Positions 42,133 through 52,123 of a stretch of DNA of 64,000 bases are shown piece after piece. Below the pieces are notes generated by a model. It was not told where the DNA came from and ran no database searches. It was given only the letters and a program-made list of their open reading frames with translations. Within the stretch, counting starts at the first letter, position 1. Each line of letters starts with the position of its first letter. Source of the stretch: CAVVKW01 sp963749035 (GTDB taxonomy: Bacteria > Verrucomicrobiota > Verrucomicrobiia > Chthoniobacterales > JAATET01). Position numbers and translations under genes: made by a program. The stretch is taken from contig CAVVKW010000004.1 of assembly GCA_963749035.1 (NCBI GenBank), positions 1,364,001 through 1,428,000 of the forward strand. The letters run 5' to 3'.

Positions 42133-43631
42133 CCCAACATCCCCGCCCCGACCAGCGCCGTCCGCAGACGGTTCATCCGATCGATTGACTCCGCGTACAT
42201 CGCCGAAGCATCCGCTTTCGGCTCGACCCGCGTCGACTCGTCCGTCGCCACGCAGTGCACGGCCAGATCACGCATCGACGCGTCCGACGCAGCCTCCGCC
42301 GCCACCTGCCACGCCGCCTGCACCGCCGCGCCCAGCCCGGCACCCTCGCCCGTCTCCAGACACACCACCGGCACGCCGAAAATATCCGCACAGATCCGCC
42401 GCCACGCCGCACTGTTCGTTCCACCACCAGTCAACCGGATCTCCTTCGGCGCAAGCCCCAGCTCCGTCAACCGTTGCAACCCGTATCCCAGTCCCAGCGT
42501 CACACCCTCCATCGCCGCCCTCGCCAGGTGACCCGGTGTAAAATTCCGGCTCGTTAACCCGTGCAGCGTCCCCGTCGCGTTCGGCAGACTCGGCGTCCGC
42601 TCACCCGTCAGATAAGGCAAGAGCAGCAACCCGTCCGCCCCCGGCGACGTCGCCGCCACCTCAGCGTCGAACTGCCCGTGATCCCATCCCCACAACTCCC
42701 GCGCCAGCTCCGTCACCAACGTCACGTTCATCGTGCACAGCAGCGGCAGCCACCGATCCGTGCTGTCGCAGAACGCCGCGATTTCGCCCTTCGTGTCGAT
42801 CACCGGTTCCGCCGTGCTCGCGTAAAGCGTGCCGGACGTTCCCAGGCTCGCCGTCACCACGCCGCCACCCACGTTTCCAGTGCCGATCGCGCCCATCATG
42901 TTGTCCCCGCCACCCGCGCTCACCAACACGCCGTCCGGCAATCCCAACGTCGCCGCCAAACTCTCCTTCACCCGCCCGACGGGGCGCAGTGAAGAGCCAA
43001 GCGGCGGCAATTTTTCCCGCAGTCCGTCCGCCGTGGCTTCTACCAAGGCCGCGCACCACTCCCGCGTTCGCACGTCCAGAAATCCCGTCCCCGACGCGTC
43101 GCCAAATTCCATCTTCGCCTCCCCCGTCAGCCAGAAATTGAGGTAGTCGTGCGGCAGCATCACGGCTCGTGTCGCCCGCCAATTCTCCGGCTCATGATCC
43201 TGCAACCAGCGAATTTTCGGCGCCGTGTAACCCGGCACGATCCGGTTACCGCCCAACGCCAAAGCGCGCTCGCCGCCACCGACCGCCTCTTCGATCTTCT
43301 CACACTCCGCCGCCGTCGACGTGTCGCACCACAGCTTCGCCGGACGCACCACCTCACCGTGCTCATCCAGCGCCACGAGTCCGTGCTGCTGACCGCTCAC
43401 CCCGATCGCCGCGATCTCCGACGCCCGATCACCCAGGCCCGCCGTCACCTGCCGAATCGTGCTTTCCATCGCATCGACCCAATCCTGCGGATGCTGCTCC
43501 GCCGCCCCCGGCGGCAACCCACCGATCAAATCATACTTCTGCTGCGCCGAACGCAGGACCTTCCCGGTCTCCACGTCCAAAGCCACCGTCTTCAAACTCT
43601 GCGTTCCACAATCAACTCCGAGGGAAATCAT
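42129..43631 (-). CDS. xylB: Xylulokinase
   Basis: This 500-aa FGGY-family kinase starts at ATG 43631 (MISLGVDCGTQSLKTVALD). SGQQHGLVALDEHG, WCDTSTAAECEKIEE, YLNFWLTGE and GGGDNMMGAIGTGNVGGG are typical of xylulokinases. LTGGGTNSAAWRRICADIF is the ATP-binding end. It phosphorylates D-xylulose to feed the pentose phosphate pathway. No xylA or xylose regulator lies nearby. It is translationally coupled to ubiX downstream. Other FGGY substrates (for example L-ribulose) cannot be excluded. Confidence 0.9.
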   Translation of the reverse strand: MISLGVDCGTQSLKTVALDVETGKVLRSAQQKYDLIGGLPPGAAEQHPQDWVDAMESTIRQVTAGLGDRASEIAAIGVSGQQHGLVALDEHGEVVRPAKLWCDTSTAAECEKIEEAVGGGERALALGGNRIVPGYTAPKIRWLQDHEPENWRATRAVMLPHDYLNFWLTGEAKMEFGDASGTGFLDVRTREWCAALVEATADGLREKLPPLGSSLRPVGRVKESLAATLGLPDGVLVSAGGGDNMMGAIGTGNVGGGVVTASLGTSGTLYASTAEPVIDTKGEIAAFCDSTDRWLPLLCTMNVTLVTELARELWGWDHGQFDAEVAATSPGADGLLLLPYLTGERTPSLPNATGTLHGLTSRNFTPGHLARAAMEGVTLGLGYGLQRLTELGLAPKEIRLTGGGTNSAAWRRICADIFGVPVVCLETGEGAGLGAAVQAAWQVAAEAASDASMRDLAVHCVATDESTRVEPKADASAMYAESIDRMNRLRTALVGAGMLG

Positions 43632-43839
43632 GCCCACCAGCGTCCCCCGAATCCCACCCTCCCGCGAGCCCAAAAAAAAGGGCCAGCGTCCACGTCGCCG
43701 CCTCACGGCGATAGCCCTGCCGACGTCGCACGGAACTCTCCCGAGGCGAGTGGGAGGAATAACCTCCTCCACACCCTCGCTCAGACACCCCGCTTCGCAG
43801 CCACCCGGCACCCCGCGTCGGGATTCTTACCTCCATCCC

Positions 43840-43864
43840 CTTCGCGTCTTCGCGTCTTCGCGTG
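43840..43864 (+). repeat. Octamer C array (CTTCGCGT x3)
   Basis: Three units end in CTTCGCGTG, identical to 7503-7527. The array lies in the 260-bp gap between ktrB (stop 43892) and xylB (start 43631), both on the minus strand. The rest of that gap, 43632-43839, shows no repeat or clear promoter. Confidence 0.85.
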
Positions 43865-43891
43865 AAAACCACCACCCCAACCCTCAGGTCC

Positions 43892-45220
43892 TCACACCAC
43901 CAGATCCTCCTCCACCGCGACCTCCTCCCCCGGGGCGTCCGCCCGCCCCATCGCCGCCAATCCCAACGACACCACGCCCACCCGCCCCACGAACATCAGC
44001 ACGATCAGCACGCACTTCCCCGCCGCCGATAATTCTCCCGTGATCCCCCGACTCAAACCCACCGTTCCCAGCGCCGACCCCACTTCGAACACCACGTTCT
44101 CAAACGTGTGCTGCGTATCCACCAGCAGCATCGCGATCGCGCCCCCCGCGAAGACCAGCAGATACATCGTCAGCGCCGCGAACGCAGCTTGCACCCGGTG
44201 CGTCGGCAGCCGAGAGCCGAAAAACGTGATCTCCTTCCGTCCGCGCACCGCGCTCCACGTCGCCGCCAGACCCGCCGACCACGTCGTGCTCTTCAATCCC
44301 CCGCCCGTCCCACTCGGCGACGCCCCCAGAATCATGAGCACCACCGTCATCATCACCGCCGCGCCCGCCAGATTGCCAATCGGCACCGAATTGAACCCCA
44401 CCGTCGTCAACGCCGACATCGACTGAAAAAACGCCGCCATCCCCCGCTCTCCCACCGGCAACTCCCGCATCATCGGATCGAAAAAAATCACCACCGCCCC
44501 CACGGCCAGCCCGCCGCCCGTCGCCGCCAGGATGATCCTCGTCGTCAACGTCATCCGCCTCCCCCGCCGCACCTTCATATACAGATCGCTACTCACGATG
44601 AACCCACACGCCCCCGCCAAGCTCAAGATCGACACGATCCCATTCACCGCCACGTCCCCCCGAAAACCCTCCAGGCTGTCCGGAAAAACGCTGAACCCCG
44701 CCGTGCAAAATGCCGACACCGAATGAAACACCGCCGGCCACAGCGGCGACTCCACCCCCGCCGCCGCAAACGCCACCCACAACCCCAGTGCCCCCAACAA
44801 CTCCAGCCCCAGCGTGAACGCCACCGCCTGACGGATAAAATCCCCCGTGTCGAAGTCCTCCGGCATCGCAAAGACGACGCGCCCGATCCGCAACCGCGAT
44901 TCGTCCACCGCCCGCCGCGTTGCGATGATCATGAACGAACCGAACGTCATGTATCCCAACCCTCCAACCTGAATCCCCACCAGCAGCACCAGCTCGCCCC
45001 AGAACCCGTAGGCGTCCGGCGTGTTCACCGTCACCAACCCGGTCGTGCTCACCGCCGACACCGCCATGAACAAATTGTCCAACACCCCCACTCGCTCCCC
45101 CGCCCACGCGAACGGCACGCACAGCAACCCCGCGATACTCACCGCGTATAACGCGTAGCCCAACGTCACCACCTGCACCGGAGTCAACCGCCCGAACAGT
45201 TCCCGCAATCTCCGCGTCAT
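43892..45220 (-). CDS. TrkH/KtrB-family potassium uptake channel subunit
   Basis: This 442-aa protein has the four P-loop repeats of the superfamily of K+ transporters. Selectivity filters are visible as AVSTTGLVTVN, AFCTAGFSVF, ALTTVGFNSVP and ALGTVGLSRG. GASPSGTGGGLKSTTW is the intramembrane-gate region of KtrB/TrkH. Length fits KtrB better than TrkH (about 480). The cytosolic regulator (KtrA/TrkA) is not in this window. It imports K+ for turgor and pH control. Confidence 0.93.
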   Translation of the reverse strand: MTRRLRELFGRLTPVQVVTLGYALYAVSIAGLLCVPFAWAGERVGVLDNLFMAVSAVSTTGLVTVNTPDAYGFWGELVLLVGIQVGGLGYMTFGSFMIIATRRAVDESRLRIGRVVFAMPEDFDTGDFIRQAVAFTLGLELLGALGLWVAFAAAGVESPLWPAVFHSVSAFCTAGFSVFPDSLEGFRGDVAVNGIVSILSLAGACGFIVSSDLYMKVRRGRRMTLTTRIILAATGGGLAVGAVVIFFDPMMRELPVGERGMAAFFQSMSALTTVGFNSVPIGNLAGAAVMMTVVLMILGASPSGTGGGLKSTTWSAGLAATWSAVRGRKEITFFGSRLPTHRVQAAFAALTMYLLVFAGGAIAMLLVDTQHTFENVVFEVGSALGTVGLSRGITGELSAAGKCVLIVLMFVGRVGVVSLGLAAMGRADAPGEEVAVEEDLVV

Positions 45221-45383
45221 CGAATCCGCCTCATTTTAATCTGCACAAACGCTCATCCCGCGCCCACCGGTCGTATCACTCTTACGAAAAAACACCACCG
45301 CCAAGCGTCAGCAGCACCCACCCCCACAAACGGAATCCTTGGCCCCCGCCCACCGCCCTGCTAAAAAACGCACCCTCACTCTC

Positions 45384-45412
45384 AGAAATCCAAAATCCAA
45401 AATCCAAAATAA
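45384..45412 (+). repeat. Heptamer B array (ATCCAAA x3) before peroxiredoxin
   Basis: The run AAATCCAAAATCCAAAATCCAAAAT ends 4 nt before the ATG at 45417. As at trpA and nagZ, it occupies the ribosome-binding position. The rest of the 196-bp ktrB-peroxiredoxin gap shows nothing recognisable. Confidence 0.88.
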
Positions 45413-45416
45413 ACAA

Positions 45417-45893
45417 ATGGCTCTCGCACCTGGCACCACCGCTCCCGACTTCACCCTGAAATCCCCCACCGCCGATGGCCTCGCCGACGTCTCGCTCAGC
45501 ACCCAGCGCGGCAGCGCACCCACCGTTCTTCTCTTCTTTCCAGCCGCCTTCTCCAGCGTCTGCACCGAACAGATGTGCGACGTCTCGGCCGGCCTCTCCG
45601 ACCTCACCGACCTCAACGCGAAGGTCATCGCGATCAGCGTCGACACTCCCTTCGCGCAGCAGGCCTGGGCCGAGAAACTCGGCCTCAACCTCACCTTCGC
45701 CAGCGATCTCAACAAGGAAGTCACCAACGCCTACGACGTTCTTTTCCCCAACCTCGCCGACATCGGCGACACCTCCGCTCGCGCCGCGTTTGTCATCGAT
45801 CAAAACGGCGTCATCGTCCACAGCGAGCAGACCCCGACGCCGAAGGACCTCCCCGACGTCGAGAAGATCAAAGACGCTCTCAAAGCGCTTTAA
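45417..45893 (+). CDS. Peroxiredoxin (AhpE/BCP-like)
   Basis: This 158-aa thiol peroxidase of the AhpC/TSA superfamily starts at ATG 45417 right after a heptamer B array. The peroxidatic cysteine is Cys49 in FFPAAFSSVCTEQMC, with a nearby Cys54. GTTAPDFTLKSP and the C-terminal ISVDTPFAQQAWAEKLGLNLTFASDLNKEVTNAYDV fit AhpE/BCP-type enzymes. It reduces peroxides in the cytosol with a thioredoxin-type partner. ATG choice is firm because earlier in-frame codons would translate repeat DNA. Confidence 0.92.
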   Translation: MALAPGTTAPDFTLKSPTADGLADVSLSTQRGSAPTVLLFFPAAFSSVCTEQMCDVSAGLSDLTDLNAKVIAISVDTPFAQQAWAEKLGLNLTFASDLNKEVTNAYDVLFPNLADIGDTSARAAFVIDQNGVIVHSEQTPTPKDLPDVEKIKDALKAL

Positions 45894-45953
45894 CGTTCGC
45901 CCGCGAAGTGCCGGTCACACCGACCGGCCCCCTCCGCGATTCCCGCCGGTCTG

Positions 45954-46775
45954 ATGTCCGACCCGTCGCCGACCCCACCCGTCATTCAGCTCATTCTCGA
46001 CGGCGACCGTTTCGTGCCCGGCACCCTCCCGCTCACGGATCGCGGATTTCGATACGGCATGTCGTATTTCGAAACCTTTGCCCTCCACCGCGGTCACACC
46101 CTCTTCCTCACCGAACACCTCAGCCGCATCGAACACGCCTCGGCCTCGTTCGAGCCGCCCGAAGAATGGCGAGCCGCCTCCGCCGCGCTCCTGCGCGAAC
46201 CCGCCATTCCCGACGGCGTGGCCCGCATCTACATCACCGCCGGCGACGGGTCGCCGACCGACCCTCCGTTCCATCCCCGGGTTGCCGCCATCCTCGAAGC
46301 CTCGCCCGAACTCACCGGCCACGACCTGACCCGAACGATCACCACGACGACGATCGAGTTCCCCCACACTCCCACCACCGGCCTGAAGACCGGCAACTAC
46401 TGGTCGCACATCCTCGCCCGCCAGGCCGCCGAAGCTGCCGGAAAGGACGACTCCATCCTCACCACCGCCCACGGACGTATGTTCTCCGGCAGCATGTCGA
46501 ACGTCTTCTTCCTCCGCGGCAACCAACTCCTCACCCCGCCCCTCGACGACGGCGCGCGCGACGGCGTCGTCCGCGGCTGGGTGCGACGCAATTTCGAAGC
46601 GACCGAGGAATCCGTCACCCTCGACGACCTCCCCACCCTTTCCGCCGCCTTCCTGACCAACAGCCGAATCGGCATTCAGGGAATCAGCCGCATCAACGAG
46701 CACGACCTCGCCCCCAGCGACCGAGTCACCGAAATCCGTGAAACCTACCGCCGGGAAGTTCTCGATGCGCACTAA
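45954..46775 (+). CDS. Class IV aminotransferase-like PLP protein (PabC/DAAT/IlvE fold)
   Basis: This 273-aa protein shows LPLTDRGFRYGMSYFETFALHRGHTLFLTEHLSRI and DDGARDGVVRGWVRR, matching fold type IV PLP enzymes. The PLP lysine is probably in TGLKTGNYWSHILARQ. The strictly conserved Glu that contacts the PLP ring nitrogen in the E-x-S-x-S-N motif appears as Ser (SGSMSNVFF). That substitution is unusual and may alter catalysis. Candidates are 4-amino-4-deoxychorismate lyase, D-amino acid or branched-chain aminotransferase. It overlaps mfd by 11 bp. Confidence 0.85.
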   Translation: MSDPSPTPPVIQLILDGDRFVPGTLPLTDRGFRYGMSYFETFALHRGHTLFLTEHLSRIEHASASFEPPEEWRAASAALLREPAIPDGVARIYITAGDGSPTDPPFHPRVAAILEASPELTGHDLTRTITTTTIEFPHTPTTGLKTGNYWSHILARQAAEAAGKDDSILTTAHGRMFSGSMSNVFFLRGNQLLTPPLDDGARDGVVRGWVRRNFEATEESVTLDDLPTLSAAFLTNSRIGIQGISRINEHDLAPSDRVTEIRETYRREVLDAH

Positions 46776-49700
46776 ATCCTTCGACCCGCTCACCGAGATC
46801 GAGTCCGCGCTGAAACCCCTCTCAACTCTCAACCCTCAACTCTCAACTTTTTCATCAGTCACCCCCGCCGCCCAACCCGCGCTCGCCGCCGTCCTCTCCC
46901 GCCGTCACAAAAACCACCCCGTCTGGATCGTCACCCCCGACGTCCGCCGCCAGGAAGAAGTCGCCGCCGACCTCGCCTCCTGGGGGGCCGACCCGACCCT
47001 CTTTCCCGAGCTCGAGCTTCTCACCAACACCGAGGGAATCGCCGACCCCGAAGTCCTCTCCGAACGCCTCGATGTCCTCGGACGCATCGCCAACGGCGCC
47101 CCGCTCCGCCTCGTCGTCACCGCCGAACAACTCGACCTTCCCGTCCCCGCCCCCGACACCTTCCGCCGCCACGCCCTCACGCTTAAAGTCGACGAGTGCC
47201 ACGCCATCGCCAACCTCGAAGCCACGCTCACCAAAGCCGGCTACGAAGCCGTCCCGAAGATTTTCGCGCGTGGCCAGTTCGCCCGCCGCGGCGGCATCCT
47301 CGACGTCTATTCCTGGCAGCAGGCTCAGCCGATTCGCGTCGAGTTCTTCGACGAAGACATCGAATCCATCCGCAGCTTCGGCCTCGACAGCCAGGTCTCC
47401 GTCGAAAATCTCGAGTCGACCGACATCCTCATCGGCGACCCCGAGAAGAAGCACGTCCCCCTCTCCACCTACCGCAAAAAGACCGACCTCACCCTCCACC
47501 TCGACCCCCCCGACCCCGACGCCGAAGGCATCGTCATTTCCTCTCAACTCTCAACCCTCGACCCTCAACCAGGCGACCCCGTCGCCTTTCTCCCTCCCGG
47601 CATCGGCGGCTTCGACGCCGGCGACCTCATCCTCGACGAAGCGAAGCGTGGCCACTTCTTCGACCAACTTCGCGACTGGACCAGCGACTCTTGGTCGGTC
47701 GTCCTCGTCTGCAACAACGAAGGCGAATGGGAACGATTCGGCGAACTCGCGCGCGACAACGGCCTTGACCCCACTTCGCTCCGCTACCGCGAAGGCAGCC
47801 TCACCGCCGGCTTCATCTGCCCGACCGCCCGCCTCGCGGTCCTTTCCGACGCCGAACTTTTCGGACGCTCCGCCAGCCAACGCGCCCGCCGCGCCCTCGT
47901 TCGCCGGGAACGCGCCGCCGCCGCCCGCGGCGGCATGGACTACACCGACTTCGAGCCCGGCGACCTCGTCGTCCACCTCGACCACGGCATCGGCAAATTC
48001 CTCGGCCTCGAAACCCTCGACCCCCAGCCGTCGCGCAGCGACCTCTCCAACTCTCAACTCTCAACCCCCAACTCCCAACCCGCCCCACCGGCCGAATCCG
48101 CCCTCGCCATCGAGTTCGCCTCCTCCAGCAAACTCTACGTCCCCCTCGACCAAGCCTGGCAGGTCAGCCGCTACGTCGGCCTCGGCAAACGCAATCCCGC
48201 GCTCTCCACCCTCGGCGACGGCAAGTGGCAGCGCGCCGTCAAAAAAGCCGAACGCTCCATCTTCGAATACGCCGCCACCATGCTTCGGCTCCAGGCCGAG
48301 CGCGACACGAGCGTCGGCTACGCTTACGGCCCCGACACCCACTGGCAGCACGAATTCGAGTCCTCCTTCCTCTTCACTCCGACTGCCGACCAGGCGCGCG
48401 CCATCGAAGAAACCAAGAGCGACATGGAATCCTCCCGCCCCACCGATCGCCTCATTTGCGGCGACGTCGGGTTTGGAAAAACCGAAGTCGCCATCCGCGC
48501 CGTCTTCAAGGCCGTGATGGGCGGCAAACAGGCTGCCCTCCTCGCCCCCACCACCGTCCTCGCCCAACAGCACGCGCAAACCCTCCGCGAACGAATGAGC
48601 GACTACCCCGTCACCGTCGAATCGCTCCACCGCTTCCGCACCAAAGCCGAACAAACTGCCACCGTCCGCGGCCTCCTCGCCGGTTCCGTCGACGTCGTCG
48701 TCGGCACCCACCGCCTCCTCAGCAACGACGTAAAATTTAAAAATCTCGGCCTCGTCGTCGTCGACGAAGAACAACGCTTCGGCGTGAAGCACAAGGAGAT
48801 CCTCAAGGACCGCTTCCGCCTCATCGACGTCCTCACCCTCTCCGCCACGCCCATCCCCCGCACCCTCTACCTCGCGCTCATGGGAGCCCGCGACATGTCA
48901 CTCATCGAGACGCCGCCCCTCAACCGTCAACCGGTCGACACCACCATCTGCGCCTACGACGAGCGCACCATGCGCGACGCCATCGTCCGCGAACTCAAGC
49001 GGGGCGGCCAGACCTACCTCCTCCACAACCGCGTTCGCACCATCGACAAACTCGCCGCCCGCATCAAAGAACTCGTCCCCGACGCCACCGTCGCCGTCGG
49101 CCACGGCCAGATGGGCGAACACGAGCTCGAGCCCATCATGCGTTCCTTCGTCGCGGGCGACATCGACGTCCTCGTCTCCACCACCATCATCGAGTCCGGC
49201 CTCGATATCCCGAACGCCAACACCATCATCATCGACCGCGCCGACCGCTTCGGCCTCGCGGACCTCTACCAACTCCGCGGCCGCGTCGGACGCTCCCACC
49301 ACAAGGCCTACGCCTACCTCATGCTTCCGCGTGAACTCATGACCGCCTCCGGCGACGCTCGCAAACGCGTTCAAGCCATCCAGCAATACTCCGAACTCGG
49401 CGCCGGCTTCAAAATCGCCATGCGCGACCTCGAAATCCGCGGCGCCGGCAACATCCTCGGCACCGCCCAGTCCGGCCACATCCTCAACGTCGGCTTCGAC
49501 CTCTACTGCAAAATGCTCAAACGCTCCGTCGCCACCCTCCAGGGCCAGCGCGTCGGAGCCGCCAACCTCGCCACCGCCCGACTCGACTTCCTCGTCACGT
49601 CCGAACCCGAGTTCATCGCCCACCCCGACTCTCAACTCTCAACTCCAAACTCTCAACTCACCCCGCTCCCCGCCTTCATCCCCACCCGCTACGTCACCGA

Positions 49701-50022
49701 CGCCCGCGCCCGGATCGAAGCCTACCGGAAGCTCGCCGACGTCGCGGACCGCCCCGCCATCGAATCCCTCCGCGCCGAGTTCGCCGACCGCTACGGCCCC
49801 CCGCCCCCCGCCGTCGAGCACCTCCTCACCCTCCAACACATTCGCATCGCCGCCGCCAGTGCGCGCATCTCCTCCGTCGAGGTCCGGGAAAACAAACTGA
49901 TGCTCATGCAGAAGGGCGACTACCTGCTCTTCGGCAAAAAGTTCCCCCGCTTGACTTCAAACACCCCCGAAAATAGGTTGCGCGACGTTTTGACCTTCCT
50001 GGAAAAACGCCTGTCCGCATGA
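46765..50022 (+). CDS. mfd: Transcription-repair coupling factor Mfd
   Basis: This 1085-aa SF2 translocase removes stalled RNA polymerase and recruits UvrA. N-terminal UvrB-like domains contain ARRGGILDVYSW and IRVEFFDEDIESIRSF. The RNAP-interacting CarD-like domain shows FEPGDLVVHLDHGIGKFLGLE and KLYVPLDQAWQVSRYVG. Helicase motifs are GDVGFGKTEVAIRA (Walker A), VVDEEQRFGVKHKE (DEEQ), TLSATPIPRTLYLALMG and RVGRSHHKAYAYLM. The C-terminal D7 region follows. Four heptamer A arrays are translated in frame (residues about 19-29, 259-269, 421-442, 953-968), all at loops. I start at ATG 46765; an ATG nine codons earlier is possible. SurA-like gene follows with ATGA overlap. Confidence 0.96.
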   Translation: MRTKSFDPLTEIESALKPLSTLNPQLSTFSSVTPAAQPALAAVLSRRHKNHPVWIVTPDVRRQEEVAADLASWGADPTLFPELELLTNTEGIADPEVLSERLDVLGRIANGAPLRLVVTAEQLDLPVPAPDTFRRHALTLKVDECHAIANLEATLTKAGYEAVPKIFARGQFARRGGILDVYSWQQAQPIRVEFFDEDIESIRSFGLDSQVSVENLESTDILIGDPEKKHVPLSTYRKKTDLTLHLDPPDPDAEGIVISSQLSTLDPQPGDPVAFLPPGIGGFDAGDLILDEAKRGHFFDQLRDWTSDSWSVVLVCNNEGEWERFGELARDNGLDPTSLRYREGSLTAGFICPTARLAVLSDAELFGRSASQRARRALVRRERAAAARGGMDYTDFEPGDLVVHLDHGIGKFLGLETLDPQPSRSDLSNSQLSTPNSQPAPPAESALAIEFASSSKLYVPLDQAWQVSRYVGLGKRNPALSTLGDGKWQRAVKKAERSIFEYAATMLRLQAERDTSVGYAYGPDTHWQHEFESSFLFTPTADQARAIEETKSDMESSRPTDRLICGDVGFGKTEVAIRAVFKAVMGGKQAALLAPTTVLAQQHAQTLRERMSDYPVTVESLHRFRTKAEQTATVRGLLAGSVDVVVGTHRLLSNDVKFKNLGLVVVDEEQRFGVKHKEILKDRFRLIDVLTLSATPIPRTLYLALMGARDMSLIETPPLNRQPVDTTICAYDERTMRDAIVRELKRGGQTYLLHNRVRTIDKLAARIKELVPDATVAVGHGQMGEHELEPIMRSFVAGDIDVLVSTTIIESGLDIPNANTIIIDRADRFGLADLYQLRGRVGRSHHKAYAYLMLPRELMTASGDARKRVQAIQQYSELGAGFKIAMRDLEIRGAGNILGTAQSGHILNVGFDLYCKMLKRSVATLQGQRVGAANLATARLDFLVTSEPEFIAHPDSQLSTPNSQLTPLPAFIPTRYVTDARARIEAYRKLADVADRPAIESLRAEFADRYGPPPPAVEHLLTLQHIRIAAASARISSVEVRENKLMLMQKGDYLLFGKKFPRLTSNTPENRLRDVLTFLEKRLSA
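46819..46849 (+). repeat. Heptamer A array inside mfd (1)
   Basis: About four CTCAACT/CTCAACC units are in sense orientation and translated as LSTLNPQLSTF near the Mfd N-terminus. Confidence 0.8.
47541..47570 (+). repeat. Heptamer A array inside mfd (2)
   Basis: About four CTCAACT/CTCAACC/CTCGACC units are translated as SQLSTLDPQP between UvrB-like segments of Mfd. Confidence 0.75.
48043..48080 (+). repeat. Heptamer A array inside mfd (3)
   Basis: About five worn CTCAACT units are translated as LSNSQLSTPNSQP. The site is the hairpin turn of the CarD-like RNA polymerase-interaction domain, between LGLETL and LAIEFASSSKLYVPL. Confidence 0.75.
49628..49659 (+). repeat. Heptamer A array inside mfd (4)
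   Basis: About four CTCAACT/CTCCAAA units are translated as SQLSTPNSQLT just before the C-terminal domain (AFIPTRYVTDARARIEAYRKL). Confidence 0.75.
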
Positions 50023-50993
50023 AACATTTCCTCTTCGCGTTGCTCCTCATTTCGACCCCGCTCGCCACTTCGACTCGGGTATTGGCTCAAGCCGAAGTCG
50101 TCGATGGCATCGCCGCCGTCGTCAACGGTGAGGTCATCACCTACTCGCAGGTGCGCGAGCTCATCGGCGCCCGCGAACGCGCACTCCGCGACGCCTTCCG
50201 GGGCGAAGAACTCGAAAACAAGATCAAGGAAATGCGCCTCGCCGCCCTCAAGGACTTGATCGACCGCCAGCTCATCCTCCAGGAATTCGAGGAAAAGGGG
50301 CTCAACATTCCCCCCTACCTCATCGACGACCGCGTCAAGACCATCATCCGCGAAGAGTTCGGCGGCGACCGCGCCGCTTTCGTGCGAACCCTGAAATCGC
50401 AGGGCTACACCATCACGAAGTTCAAGGAGATCGAGATGGAGAAGATCATCGTCCAGGCCATGCGCCAGACCTTCGTCAAAGACGACTTCGTCATCTCGCC
50501 AACTCAAATCCAGGCCTATTACGACAAGAACATGGAGGGCTACTCGACCCCCGAGCAGATCAAACTGCGCATGATCGTCATCCGCGAAGGCGGCGGCGAC
50601 GGACTCCCGGGCGGCGAGCAGGCCATGGCCTCGGAAATTCGCGGCAAGCTCATCGAAGGCACCGATTTCGGCACGCTCGCCCAAATGTATTCCGAAGACC
50701 CCACCACGAAAGAAACGGGCGGAGACTGGGGCTGGATCGACAAGAAAACGCTTTCGGAACCGCTCACCAACGCCGCCTTCGCCCTCCGAGCCGGTGAAAT
50801 CAGCGATGTCATTACCGTTGGCAACAGCTTCTACGTCATGATGGTCGAAGCCCGAAAAAACGCCGACGTGAGATCGATCACGGACGTCCGCGACGAGATC
50901 GAGCAGAACCTCATCCAGCAGGAAAAAGGCAAGCGCCTCCAGCAGTGGATCGACGGTCTTCGCGAGCAGGCCTACATCAAGATCTTCAGCTAA
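50019..50993 (+). CDS. SurA-like periplasmic peptidyl-prolyl isomerase/chaperone
   Basis: This 324-aa protein has signal peptide MKHFLFALLLISTPLATSTRVLA. An N-terminal SurA-type chaperone region reads VVDGIAAVVNGEVITYSQVRELIG and KDLIDRQLILQEFEEKG. One parvulin rotamase domain follows (about residues 175-275), with LRMIVIREGG, FGTLAQMYSEDPTTKETGGDWGWIDKKTLSEPL and AGEISDVI. SurA assists folding of outer-membrane proteins in the periplasm. E. coli SurA has two rotamase domains; here only one is present. The start overlaps the mfd stop by ATGA, so expression is coupled to mfd. Confidence 0.92.
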   Translation: MKHFLFALLLISTPLATSTRVLAQAEVVDGIAAVVNGEVITYSQVRELIGARERALRDAFRGEELENKIKEMRLAALKDLIDRQLILQEFEEKGLNIPPYLIDDRVKTIIREEFGGDRAAFVRTLKSQGYTITKFKEIEMEKIIVQAMRQTFVKDDFVISPTQIQAYYDKNMEGYSTPEQIKLRMIVIREGGGDGLPGGEQAMASEIRGKLIEGTDFGTLAQMYSEDPTTKETGGDWGWIDKKTLSEPLTNAAFALRAGEISDVITVGNSFYVMMVEARKNADVRSITDVRDEIEQNLIQQEKGKRLQQWIDGLREQAYIKIFS

Positions 50994-51031
50994 GAGTCAG
51001 TTCATAGCTTTCAGTCGGGAGTTGAGAGTCA

Positions 51032-51967
<936 letters not shown>

Positions 51968-52123
51968 AGCCGACCGAAGCGTCGCGACTCGACACCAAAC
52001 GCGTGCCCGCCCGGATTCCCAACCCCCAATCCCTAACGCCCAAACCGCAAGCTTCCCGTTCCCGGGATTCGCTGCAAACCTTCACTCCCGGCGAGCCCAG
52101 CCAAATCGCTGAAGCCAACGAAC

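Noticed and set aside
43459..44043. 194-codon plus-strand frame crossing the ktrB-xylB gap
   Set aside because: Pro/Ser/Thr-rich translation antisense to xylB and partly repeat-derived, with no domain.
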